From assembly GCF_036013645.1 (NCBI RefSeq), contig NZ_CP107869.1:4588001-4652000 (forward strand): a stretch of 64,000 nucleotides of DNA. The letters run 5' to 3'. The notes under the pieces are model-generated. The model made no database searches, had not been told where the DNA came from, and saw only the letters and a list, made by a program, of their open reading frames with translations. A program made the translations under genes and the position numbers. Positions 56,565-64,000 of the stretch are shown here, in pieces (positions within the stretch are counted from its first letter, which is position 1; each line of letters opens with the position of its first letter). The stretch is from Streptomyces sp. NBC_00490. GTDB taxonomy: Bacteria; Actinomycetota; Actinomycetes; Streptomycetales; Streptomycetaceae.

Positions 56565-57062
56565 ATGGAGGACGAGGTCGATCGGCTGGTCGCAGCATGG
56601 CGCCGGGAGCGCCCTGACCTCGACGTGGAACCGCTCGAGGTGCTCAGCCGGGTGAGCAGACTGGCCCGGCACCTGGACCGGGCACGTCGACTGGCCTTCG
56701 CCGAGCACAGCCTGGAGCCCTGGGAGTTCGACGTCCTCACCGCGCTGCGGCGCGCGGGAACGCCGTATCAGCTCTCCCCGGGACAGCTCCTCACACAGAC
56801 GCTGGTCACCTCGGGCACGATGACCAACCGCATCGACCGGCTCACCAAGAAGGGGCTGGTGGAGCGTCTGCCGGACCCCTCGGACCGGCGTGGTGTGCTG
56901 GTCCGGCTGACGGACGAGGGCCAGGACCGCGCGGATCAGGCCCTCGCCGGACTGCTCGACCAGGAACGCGCGATCCTCGCGGAACTCTCCCGGGCCCAGC
57001 GGGGCGAACTGGCCGGGTTGCTACGCCAGTTGACCGCCCCGTTCGACAACATCCCCGGCTAG
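56565..57062 (+). CDS. tamR: MarR-family regulator TamR
   Basis: 165 residues. Winged-helix MarR core (PYQLSPGQLLTQTLVTSGTMTNRIDRLTKKGLVERLPDPSDRRGVLVRLTDEGQ) between dimerisation helices. Known homologue: S. coelicolor TamR, released from DNA by trans-aconitate and related tricarboxylates. ATG at 56565. The 3' end overlaps the 3' end of the convergent response-regulator gene by 42 bp. Confidence 0.9.
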   Translation: MEDEVDRLVAAWRRERPDLDVEPLEVLSRVSRLARHLDRARRLAFAEHSLEPWEFDVLTALRRAGTPYQLSPGQLLTQTLVTSGTMTNRIDRLTKKGLVERLPDPSDRRGVLVRLTDEGQDRADQALAGLLDQERAILAELSRAQRGELAGLLRQLTAPFDNIPG

Positions 57063-57788
57063 GTCGGCGGGTCCGACCCCGGCACGGCGGGCGAGCGCGA
57101 CGGCGGCCAGCGTGGAGTGCACGCCGAGCTTGCCGAGGACGTTCTGCATATGGGTGCGGACGGTGTGCGGCGAGAGGAACAGCCGCTCGGCGACGGCCTT
57201 TCTGCCCAGACCGGCGACCATGCACCGCAGCACCTCCCGCTCGCGCGGGGTCAGGGACTCGACGAGCCGCTCGCTCTCGGTGCGGTGCTTGCGAGCTGCG
57301 GTGAGCTCCCTGAGGACCCCCGTGAGCAGGGCGGGCGGCAGATGCGTCTCGTCCCGCAGCACCCCTCGTATGACGGTCAGCAGTCTGGACAGCGAGCAGT
57401 CCTTGGCCACCCACCCCGACGCCCCGGCCTGCAGGGCGAGCGCGGCACGCCGCTGGTCGTCCTTCTCGGCGAGGACGACGATGCGTACGCCGGGCTGCGC
57501 GGAACGCACCCCGACCACCAGCGAGATGCCGTCGACGAGCCCGTCCTCATTGCCCTCCTGTACGGGCACGGCCGGCCGGATGCCCTGGACGTTGCCGCCC
57601 AGGTCGGCGTCGACGAGCAGCACGTCGTAGCGGCGCCCCTCGGCGGCCGCGCGCTCCAGACTGCGCAGCGCGGCGGGACCGCTGCCGGCGGCGGACACGT
57701 CGACATCGGGCTCGGCCGCCAGAGCTGCGGCGAGCGACTCGGCGAAAATGCGATGGTCGTCGACTACCAGGACTCGGATGCGAACCAC
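57021..57788 (-). CDS. LuxR/NarL-type response regulator (orphan)
   Basis: 255 residues. Receiver domain (1-150; VVDDHRIFAESLAAAL, phosphoacceptor Asp near 57 in VLLVDADLGG, Lys in WVAKD) with an extra loop (GNVQGIRPAVPVQEGNEDGLVDG) after the phosphorylation site, then a LuxR HTH (about 180-240; LTPREREVLRCMVAGLGRKAVAERLFLSPHTVRTHMQNVLGKLGVHS). GTG start at 57788. No kinase is adjacent. The 270-bp upstream region separates it from the next GNAT gene. Its last 42 bases overlap tamR on the other strand. Confidence 0.9.
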   Translation of the reverse strand: MVRIRVLVVDDHRIFAESLAAALAAEPDVDVSAAGSGPAALRSLERAAAEGRRYDVLLVDADLGGNVQGIRPAVPVQEGNEDGLVDGISLVVGVRSAQPGVRIVVLAEKDDQRRAALALQAGASGWVAKDCSLSRLLTVIRGVLRDETHLPPALLTGVLRELTAARKHRTESERLVESLTPREREVLRCMVAGLGRKAVAERLFLSPHTVRTHMQNVLGKLGVHSTLAAVALARRAGVGPADLAGDVVERGGQLA

Positions 57789-58058
57789 GAAACCCCCTTC
57801 CCCAAGCTCTGTAAGAGCAGGGGATACCCCATCGTCGGGAGACGGAAAGACCGGCGCGGGTACGACGTCCGAAGCGCGATGGCCGCACGGCCGCCGCCGT
57901 GCACGAACTGTTACCCCCACTTCGGGCGTCGTACCCGACTGTCTCGCCCCCTGATCAGCACCGGCCCCCACCGGTGCTGTTCATCAGGGTACGGCCGGGG
58001 GCCGGGAGCGGAAGGTAATTTGCAGAACTGGCTGTCCAGCACGTTTATGGTGAGCCGC

Positions 58059-58502
58059 ATGTTTCGCATTGAGACAGAAGTCGACAGAGGCCGACGTGAT
58101 CTGCTCCACAGACGGCTCCGCGACGCGAACACGGCGGCCTCCCCGGTCCTGCGCGCCCTGCGCGGAACCCCAGGTGAACGGGAACTTCCGCTCCACGTCT
58201 GGGCATTGGACGGGACGGGCGAACTGACGGGCGGTCTGGTCGGCCACACCTGGACGACGTGGCTGCACGTGACGTACCTGTGGGTGGACGGCCGGTGGCG
58301 CGGGGCGGGCCTCGGTTCGCAATTGCTCGCGACCGCGGAGGCCCTCTCCCGCGACGAGCGCGGGTGTGTGAACTCCCGCCTGGAGACCTGGGACTTCCAG
58401 GCACCGGAGTTCTACAAGAAGCGGGGGTACGAGGTGGTGTGCGTGATCCCCGACTATCCGCCGGGGATCACCGAGTACACGCTGACGAAACGGATCGGCT
58501 AG
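58059..58502 (+). CDS. GNAT-family N-acetyltransferase
   Basis: 147 residues. GNAT core: LTGGLVGHTWTTWLHVTYLWVDGRWRGAGLGSQLLATAEAL with the RGAGLGSQ acetyl-CoA loop (about 90), and FYKKRGYEVVCVIPDYPPG near the end, the subgroup often labelled aminoglycoside or small-amine acetyltransferase. ATG at 58059; the in-frame ATG at 58047 is an alternative. Its stop overlaps the stop of the next, convergent gene by CTAG. Confidence 0.88.
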   Translation: MFRIETEVDRGRRDLLHRRLRDANTAASPVLRALRGTPGERELPLHVWALDGTGELTGGLVGHTWTTWLHVTYLWVDGRWRGAGLGSQLLATAEALSRDERGCVNSRLETWDFQAPEFYKKRGYEVVCVIPDYPPGITEYTLTKRIG

Positions 58503-59176
58503 ATCTCGCGGCCGCAGACGGTGTCGTACGGCCGTCCCACCACGATGGTCAGCCGGATGGGGTCGGTGGTGCCGGAGGGGCAGTGGGCGGAACCGGCGTC
58601 GACGAGCCCGAGCACCTTGAGGTCGCCTGAATCCGCCTTGTCGCAGGCGATCTCCTCGACCTCCGCCGTGACACAGTCCCCCTTCACCAGCTGCCCGCCG
58701 CCCGCGCCCGCGTCGCCGGGGTGGTCGTCCGAGAGGTTGCGCCCGCAGACGGTGTCGGTGGGGATGCCGCCGCTCGGCTTCTCGTCGGACCCGAAGTTCA
58801 TCGACACCTCGATGATCACGTCCGTCCCCGCCGGGCACTGGACCGCGGCGGGCAGGATGCTGCCGTCCATGATCTTCAGCGCCTTGAAGGTGGCGTCGGG
58901 GTCGCCGCAGTCGTACGTCTCGTACCCGTCGGGCGCCCGGTCCGGGTCGGGACCGCCGCAGTCCCCGGCATTCCACTCCCCCGAACCGCCGCCGTCCCCG
59001 GTGGCCGAGGCGGACACGGACGGCGTGGAGGAGGCCTCGTCGTCGCCGTCCTTGCCGCCCGTGAACCACCAGATCGCGTAGATGATCCCGACGAACACGA
59101 CCAGAGCCACCAGGCCCCTGAGGCATCCCGGCCCCTTGCGCGGCGACGCCTGCTGAGGACCGTCCTGCACAGCCAT
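58499..59176 (-). CDS. Membrane-anchored LppU/SCO3897-like protein
   Basis: 225 residues. One N-terminal membrane span (about 18-40, GLVALVVFVGIIYAIWWF), a Ser/Gly/Asp spacer, then two related extracytoplasmic modules (about 70-145 and 160-225) each with GDC...C-DP or C-DK and a TVCGR end, giving paired cysteines. The pattern is that of the LppU/SCO3897-type lipoprotein or membrane family of Streptomyces. Function unknown. ATG at 59176. The 198 bases to galK hold the galTEK terminator. Confidence 0.82.
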   Translation of the reverse strand: MAVQDGPQQASPRKGPGCLRGLVALVVFVGIIYAIWWFTGGKDGDDEASSTPSVSASATGDGGGSGEWNAGDCGGPDPDRAPDGYETYDCGDPDATFKALKIMDGSILPAAVQCPAGTDVIIEVSMNFGSDEKPSGGIPTDTVCGRNLSDDHPGDAGAGGGQLVKGDCVTAEVEEIACDKADSGDLKVLGLVDAGSAHCPSGTTDPIRLTIVVGRPYDTVCGREI

Positions 59177-59323
59177 GAATTCCCCCTCCGCTCACGGCGA
59201 TATGCCCACCGTCACACAGAACGGGCGGTTCTGCGGGGGAGTCGCGGGCCGGTTACCGACCGGGTACGACCGGGACGATCCGGCGACAATTCCCACAACG
59301 TGTTCGCACAGGGGCGGCACATG

Positions 59324-59361
59324 CGTCGGCCCCGCGCTCGGCGAGGAGCACGGGGCCGACG
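59324..59361 (-). terminator. Hairpin downstream of galK
   Basis: Perfect 11-bp stem CGTCGGCCCCG (59324-59334) with 59351-59361, 16-nt loop, just past the galK stop. Ends the galTEK operon. Confidence 0.7.
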
Positions 59362-59374
59362 GGAGCGGCGAACG

Positions 59375-60526
59375 TCAGGAGAGCCTGCGGGCCCCCGGCG
59401 AAGGCACCGCCTCGAAGACGCGGGGCGCGGTGAACCCGGCCGCGGCGAAGGCCTCCTCCACCGCCTTGGTGATGGTGTCCACGTCGGCGATGTCCGCCAG
59501 CACGATCGCCGAGCCTCCGAAGCCGCCACCGGTCATCCGGGCGCCCAGGGCCCCCGAGGCGAGGGCCGTGTCGACGACCAGGTCCAGCTCCAGGCAGGAG
59601 ATACGGAAGTCGTCGCGCAGGGAGGCGTGGCCCTCGACCAGGACCGGGCCGATGGCGCGGACGTCGCCCGACTCCAGCAGCCCGACGACACGCTCGACGC
59701 GCTCGTCCTCCGTCACGACGTGCCGCACCAGCCGTACGACCTCTTCCTCGTCGCCCAACCGGGCCAGCGCCGCGTCCAGTTCGCCGTACGGCACGTCCCG
59801 CAGCGCGTCCACGCCCAGCAGTGCCGCACCCTTCTCGCAGCCCGCGCGGCGCTTGCCGTACTCGCCCTCGCTGTGGGAGTGCTTGACCTGGGTGTCGACG
59901 ACCAGCAGACGCATGCCCTCGGCCGCCAGGTCGAGGGGGATCTGCTTCTGGGACAGGTCGCGGGTGTCGAGGAACAGCGCGTGGCCGTCCTCGCAGCAGG
60001 CCGAGGCCGTCTGGTCCATGATGCCGGTCGGGGCGCCGACGTAGACGTTCTCCCCGCGCTGGCACAGGCGGGCCAGCTGCCAGCGCTGCAGACCGAGTTC
60101 GAACAGGTCGTTGACGGCCAGGGCCACCACGACCTCCAGCGCCGCCGACGAGGACAGGCCCGCGCCCGAGGGGACCGTCGACGACAGATGGATGTCGGCG
60201 CCGGTCACCGGGTGGCCGACCTCGCGCAGGGCCCACAGGACACCCGCCGGGTACGCCGTCCAGTTCTTGTCGGACTCCGGGGTCAGGGCGTCGAGCGCCA
60301 GCTCCACGACCCCGCCCTCGACGTCCGCGGAGTGCAGCCGCAGGACGCCGTCCGTGCGCCGCGAGACCGCCGCCACGGCGGTGTGCGGCAGCGCGAAGGG
60401 CATCACGAAGCCGTCGTTGTAGTCGGTGTGCTCACCGATGAGGTTGACGCGGCCCGGCGCCGACCAGACACCTTCGGGTTCGGTTCCGTAGAGCTCGACG
60501 AATCCGTCCCGCACCTGCTGCCCCAC
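59375..60526 (-). CDS. galK: Galactokinase
   Basis: 383 residues. Phosphorylates D-galactose to galactose 1-phosphate, Leloir pathway. Seen: GHMP signature 1 GRVNLIGEHTDYNDGFVMP, the phosphate loop STVPSGAGLSSSAALEV and the C-terminal MTGGGFGGSAIVL. GTG start at 60526 shares one base with the galE stop (TAGTG); GGGAG lies upstream. Last gene of galT-galE-galK. Confidence 0.96.
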   Translation of the reverse strand: MGQQVRDGFVELYGTEPEGVWSAPGRVNLIGEHTDYNDGFVMPFALPHTAVAAVSRRTDGVLRLHSADVEGGVVELALDALTPESDKNWTAYPAGVLWALREVGHPVTGADIHLSSTVPSGAGLSSSAALEVVVALAVNDLFELGLQRWQLARLCQRGENVYVGAPTGIMDQTASACCEDGHALFLDTRDLSQKQIPLDLAAEGMRLLVVDTQVKHSHSEGEYGKRRAGCEKGAALLGVDALRDVPYGELDAALARLGDEEEVVRLVRHVVTEDERVERVVGLLESGDVRAIGPVLVEGHASLRDDFRISCLELDLVVDTALASGALGARMTGGGFGGSAIVLADIADVDTITKAVEEAFAAAGFTAPRVFEAVPSPGARRLS

Positions 60527-61500
60527 TACTGCTCCCTTGCTGTGCCGATGTTCTGCGCGAACTCCCACGCGTCCGCGACGATCCCCGCGAGGTCCGCGCG
60601 GGACGGGTTCCAGCCCAGCTTCTCGCGCGCGGTCCGCGCCGACGCCACCAGGATCGCCGGGTCGCCGCCGCGGCGGGGGGCCACGACCTCGGGGATCGGG
60701 TGGCCGGTGACCTGGCGGACGGTCTCGATGACCTGGCGGACGGAGAAGCCCTCGCCGTTGCCGAGGTTGCAGATCAGGTGCTCGCCCGGCTGTGCGGCAG
60801 TCAGCGCCAGCAGGTGGGCCTCAGCCAGGTCGGCGACGTGGATGTAGTCGCGGACGCAGGTACCGTCCGGCGTCGGGTAGTCCTCGCCGAAGACGGAGAT
60901 CGCCTCCCGCTTGCCCTGCGCGACCTGGAGGACCAGCGGGATGAGGTGCGACTCGGGGTCGTGGCGCTCGCCCTGCAGGCCGTACGCGCCCGCCACGTTG
61001 AAGTAGCGCAGCGACACCGCGCCCAGACCGTGGGCGGCCGCCTCACCGGAGATCATGTGGTCGACGGCGAGCTTCGAGGCGCCGTACGGGTTGGTCGGCG
61101 AGGTCGGCGCCGACTCGACGATCGGCACCTCCTTCGGCTCGCCGTAGGTGGCGGCCGTGGAGGAGAAGACCAGCTTGCGCACGCCCGCCTCGCGCATGGC
61201 GCCCAGCAGCGCCATGGTGCCGCCGACGTTGTTGTCCCAGTACTTCTCGGGCTTCACGACCGACTCGCCGACCTGCGAGAAGGCGGCGAAGTGCAGGACT
61301 CCGTCGTAGGAGCCGTCCAGCCACTTGCCGGCGTCGCGGATGTCGCCCTCGATGAAGGTCGCGCCCGCCGGGACGCCCTCGCGGAAGCCCGTCGTCAGGT
61401 TGTCGAGGACGACGACGTCGTGGCCCGCCTCCAGCAGATGCTGGGCGACCACGCTGCCGACATAGCCCGCGCCACCGGTGACCAGGTACCTACCGCTCAT
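60526..61500 (-). CDS. galE: UDP-glucose 4-epimerase
   Basis: 324 residues. Interconverts UDP-galactose and UDP-glucose. Seen: NAD loop [10 protein letters not shown] (7-16), catalytic Tyr/Lys in [13 protein letters not shown], and the substrate lid region [20 protein letters not shown] at 61500 overlaps the galT stop by four bases (ATGA). Middle gene of galTEK. Confidence 0.97.
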   Translation of the reverse strand: MSGRYLVTGGAGYVGSVVAQHLLEAGHDVVVLDNLTTGFREGVPAGATFIEGDIRDAGKWLDGSYDGVLHFAAFSQVGESVVKPEKYWDNNVGGTMALLGAMREAGVRKLVFSSTAATYGEPKEVPIVESAPTSPTNPYGASKLAVDHMISGEAAAHGLGAVSLRYFNVAGAYGLQGERHDPESHLIPLVLQVAQGKREAISVFGEDYPTPDGTCVRDYIHVADLAEAHLLALTAAQPGEHLICNLGNGEGFSVRQVIETVRQVTGHPIPEVVAPRRGGDPAILVASARTAREKLGWNPSRADLAGIVADAWEFAQNIGTAREQ

Positions 61501-62558
61501 GAACTCGCTACCTCTCGCAGTCGCTCGGCCGCGGCCTCCGGCCGGATGTCGTTGATGAACACGTTCATGCCGGACTCGGAACCCGCGAGGAACTTCAGCT
61601 TGCCGGGCGTGCGGCGGATGGTGAAAAGCTCGAGGTGGAGCGCGAAGTCGTCACGGTTGACGCCCTCGAACTCCTCCAGCGCGCCGAACGGGGCCTGGTG
61701 CCAGGCCGCGATGTAGGGCGTGAGGGGCTCACCTTCGCCGAAGATCCGGTCGAAGCGCCTCAAGAGTTCCAGATAAACCTTGGGGAATTCTGAGCGCGCG
61801 TCCTCGTCGAGCCCCAGCAGGTCCGGCACCCGGCGCTTCGGGTACAGGTGGACCTCGTACGGCCAGTGCGCCGCGTACGGCACGAAGGCCACCCAGTGGT
61901 CACCCTCCAGGACGACCCGCTCGTCGGCGAGTTCGCGCTCCAGGACGGCGTCGAAGAGGTTCTCCCCGCCCGTCGCCTCCTTGTGGGCGGCGACCGACCG
62001 CAGCGTCAGTGCGGTGCGGGGCGTGGTGAAGGGGTACGCGTAGATCTGCCCGTGCGGGTGACCCAAGGTCACACCGATCTCGGCACCGCGGTTCTCGAAG
62101 CAGAAGACCTGTTCCACGGAGGGCAGATGAGACAACTCCGACGTCCGGTCCGTCCACGCGTCGAGGACGAGGCGCGCCTGCTCCTCGGTGAGGTCCGCGA
62201 AGGACGCGTTGTGGTCCGAGGTGAAGCAGACGACCTCGCAGCGACCGGAGTCACCGGCGAGGGAGGGGAAGCGGTTCTCGAAGACCACGGCGTCGTACGA
62301 CGAGTCCGGGATCTCGCTGAGCCGCTCGCCCTGCGACGGGCACAGCGGGCACTCGTCGGCCGGCGGGTGGTAGGTGCGGCCCTGGCGGTGCGAGGCGATC
62401 GCGACCGAGTCGCCGAGCAGCACGTCACGGCGGACCTCGGACGTGGTGACCGTCCGGTCCAGCGGACGGCGGTCCACCGCGTCCCGCACGGTGTCGTCGC
62501 GCAGGTCGTAGTAGACGAGCTCGCGACCGTCGGCCAGTCGGGTCGAGGTCTTCTTCAC
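61497..62558 (-). CDS. galT: Galactose-1-phosphate uridylyltransferase
   Basis: 353 residues. Transfers UMP from UDP-glucose to galactose 1-phosphate. Seen: zinc-site CPLCPS (about 70), FENRFPSL, active-site [12 protein letters not shown] (His-Pro-His near 165) and [14 protein letters not shown] at 62558 with AGGAG upstream. First gene of the galTEK operon. The 111-bp region to the divergent symporter is AT-rich with repeated AAACA words, a likely promoter and operator. Confidence 0.96.
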   Translation of the reverse strand: MKKTSTRLADGRELVYYDLRDDTVRDAVDRRPLDRTVTTSEVRRDVLLGDSVAIASHRQGRTYHPPADECPLCPSQGERLSEIPDSSYDAVVFENRFPSLAGDSGRCEVVCFTSDHNASFADLTEEQARLVLDAWTDRTSELSHLPSVEQVFCFENRGAEIGVTLGHPHGQIYAYPFTTPRTALTLRSVAAHKEATGGENLFDAVLERELADERVVLEGDHWVAFVPYAAHWPYEVHLYPKRRVPDLLGLDEDARSEFPKVYLELLRRFDRIFGEGEPLTPYIAAWHQAPFGALEEFEGVNRDDFALHLELFTIRRTPGKLKFLAGSESGMNVFINDIRPEAAAERLREVASS

Positions 62559-62669
62559 CGCCGGACTCCTTCACTCAAACAGAACTAAACACAAGTAACC
62601 ATAACTCGACAGCCGCGTCAACGTCGGAATCAAACAAAGCGCACCAGCGGAAGGGTTGAATGGCTGCCC

Positions 62670-64000
62670 ATGCAAACCGTCACAAAAGACACATATCTAG
62701 CAGCCGAGCTGCGACTCCCCACTAACTGGCTCGACTACACGATCCTCGGCATCTACTTCGTGGTGGTCCTGGGCATCGGGTTCGCGGCCCGCCGCTCGGT
62801 GAAGACCAGCCTCGACTTCTTCCTCTCGGGCCGCTCCCTGCCCGCCTGGATCACCGGCCTGGCCTTCATCTCCGCCAACCTGGCCGCCACCGAGATCCTC
62901 GGCATGGCAGCCAACAGCGCGCAGTACGGCGTCTACACCGTGCACTGGTACTGGATCGGCGCCATCCCGGCCATGGTCTTCCTCGGCCTGGTGATGATGC
63001 CCTTCTACTACTCCTCGAAGGTCCGCTCGGTCCCCGAGATGCTGCTGCTGCGCTTCGACAAGTGGGCGCATCTGCTCAGTTCGGCGCTCTTCGCCTTCGC
63101 CGCGATCCTGATCTCCGGGGTCAACCTGTACGCCCTCGCGATCGTCGTCGAGGCGCTGCTGGGCTGGCCGCAGTGGGTGGCGATCGTGGTCGCGGGCGCG
63201 TTCGTGCTGGCGTACATCACCCTCGGCGGTCTGTCGTCGGCGATCTACAACGAGGTCCTGCAGTTCTTCGTGATCCTCGCGGCCCTCATCCCGATCGTGG
63301 TGCTGGGCCTGAAGAAGGTGGGCGGCTGGGGCGGCCTGACGGACAAGCTGACGGCCGAGCACGGCGCCGACTTCACGACGGCGTGGGGCGGTACGGGCAT
63401 CGGCTCGGACAACCCGCTCGGCGCGAACTGGCTGACGATCGTGCTGGGCCTGGGCTTCGTGCTGTCCTTCGGCTACTGGACGACGAACTTCGCGGAGGTC
63501 CAGCGAGCGCTGTCGGCGAAGAACCTGAGCGCGGCCCAGCGGACCCCCCTGATCGCCGCCTACCCCAAGATCTTCATCGTCTTCCTGGTGATGATCCCGG
63601 GCCTGACGGCCGCGGCCCTGATCCCCGGCTTCGGCACCCCGGAGTCCGGCTACCAGTACAACGACGCGATCCCGTACCTGATGGAACAACTGCTGCCCAA
63701 CGGGGTCCTGGGCATCGCGGTGACCGGTCTGCTGGCCGCCTTCATGGCGGGCATGGCGGCGAACGTGTCGTCCTTCAACACGGTGTTCACGAACGACATC
63801 TGGGCGCGGTACGTGGAAAAGGGCCGCGAGGACGCGTACTACGTGCGCTTCGGCCGCCTGATCACGGTGATCGGCGTGGTGGCGTCGGTGGGCACGGCGT
63901 TTTTGGCGTCGTCCTTCTCGAACATCATGAGCTACCTCCAGACCCTGTTCTCCTTCTTCAACGTGCCGATGTTCGTCGTCTTCATCGTCGGCATGTTCTG
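62670..64000 (+). CDS. Sodium:solute symporter, sugar type, 3' end beyond the window
   Basis: About 443 residues visible, frame open to the right edge. SSS family of the SGLT/galactose type: LDYTILGIYFVVVLGIGFAARRS start, FFLSGRSLPAWITGLAFISANLAATEILGMAA sodium-site region, the GGLSSAIYNEVLQFFVI helix, and about eleven spans so far. Divergent from galTEK, so galactose uptake is the natural guess; the ActP-like symporter at 34700 belongs to another subgroup. ATG at 62670; an ATG at 62660 is in another frame and soon stops. Confidence 0.93.
   Translation, partial: MQTVTKDTYLAAELRLPTNWLDYTILGIYFVVVLGIGFAARRSVKTSLDFFLSGRSLPAWITGLAFISANLAATEILGMAANSAQYGVYTVHWYWIGAIPAMVFLGLVMMPFYYSSKVRSVPEMLLLRFDKWAHLLSSALFAFAAILISGVNLYALAIVVEALLGWPQWVAIVVAGAFVLAYITLGGLSSAIYNEVLQFFVILAALIPIVVLGLKKVGGWGGLTDKLTAEHGADFTTAWGGTGIGSDNPLGANWLTIVLGLGFVLSFGYWTTNFAEVQRALSAKNLSAAQRTPLIAAYPKIFIVFLVMIPGLTAAALIPGFGTPESGYQYNDAIPYLMEQLLPNGVLGIAVTGLLAAFMAGMAANVSSFNTVFTNDIWARYVEKGREDAYYVRFGRLITVIGVVASVGTAFLASSFSNIMSYLQTLFSFFNVPMFVVFIVGMF

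Noticed and set aside
59324..59361. Small RNA candidate downstream of galK
   Set aside because: Explained by a simple terminator hairpin; no promoter-like sequence before it.

Overview
This window is high-GC actinobacterial chromosome, almost certainly Streptomyces. Codon third positions are strongly G/C, GTG starts are common, and housekeeping genes are mixed with families typical of Streptomyces: Rpf/LysM muralytic proteins, LAETG sortase substrates, 'cellulose-binding' coiled-coil proteins and SCO6745-type proteins. From memory, the gene order resembles the S. coelicolor segment running from ndh through eno, rpfA, mfd, glmU, prs, ppc and tam/tamR to galTEK. I could not align it here.

Layout. 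1-7.4 kb, minus strand: a partial type II NADH dehydrogenase with two Rex-like operators upstream, an in-frame DUF501-exopolyphosphatase fusion, a DivIC-like divisome protein, enolase, and two resuscitation-promoting factors. rpfA is preceded by a recognisable ydaO-type c-di-AMP riboswitch. 7.5-9.5 kb: a large serine recombinase of less strict codon use, with a transposase-like (DUF4096) tail, sits between rpfC and a cytochrome P450 and is flanked by a 10-bp direct repeat. 9.7-23.5 kb: P450, MazG, a SurA-like lipoprotein, a Ser/Thr kinase with TPR-like tail, a solo N6-type DNA methylase with fused specificity-like region, secreted proteins, a GNAT, an HNH lipoprotein, a small antitoxin-like protein, and a TetR divergent from a SCO6745-type gene. 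23.6-31.2 kb: mfd, a 62-bp tandem repeat array, and an FtsX-type ABC exporter. 31.6-37.8 kb: MFS exporter, GNAT, small membrane proteins, a DUF485/sodium:solute symporter pair, a DivIVA-like coiled-coil protein and an AhpD-like protein.

38.0-43.1 kb is the most unusual region. Four genes combine nucleic-acid-targeting toxin folds (two deaminases and a WHH-type nuclease) with three different SUKH immunity folds. In two of the genes toxin and immunity domains lie in one polypeptide, and none of the proteins has a visible export signal.

43.1-64.0 kb: an orphan NarL-type histidine kinase, tRNA-Gln(TTG), glmU, prs, rplY (Ctc type) and pth; a sortase-anchored surface protein; ppc divergent from a fatty-acid desaturase with its own TetR; a CsbD-like protein; a VOC protein; tam divergent from its MarR regulator tamR; a LuxR-type response regulator; and the galTEK operon divergent from a sodium:solute symporter that runs off the right edge.

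How the genes fit together: energy and redox supply (ndh, eno, ppc, prs), UDP-sugar and cell-wall precursor supply (glmU, galTEK), cell-wall remodelling and division (rpfA, rpfC, divIC), and local regulators beside their likely targets (TetR/SCO6745, TetR/desaturase, TamR/tam).
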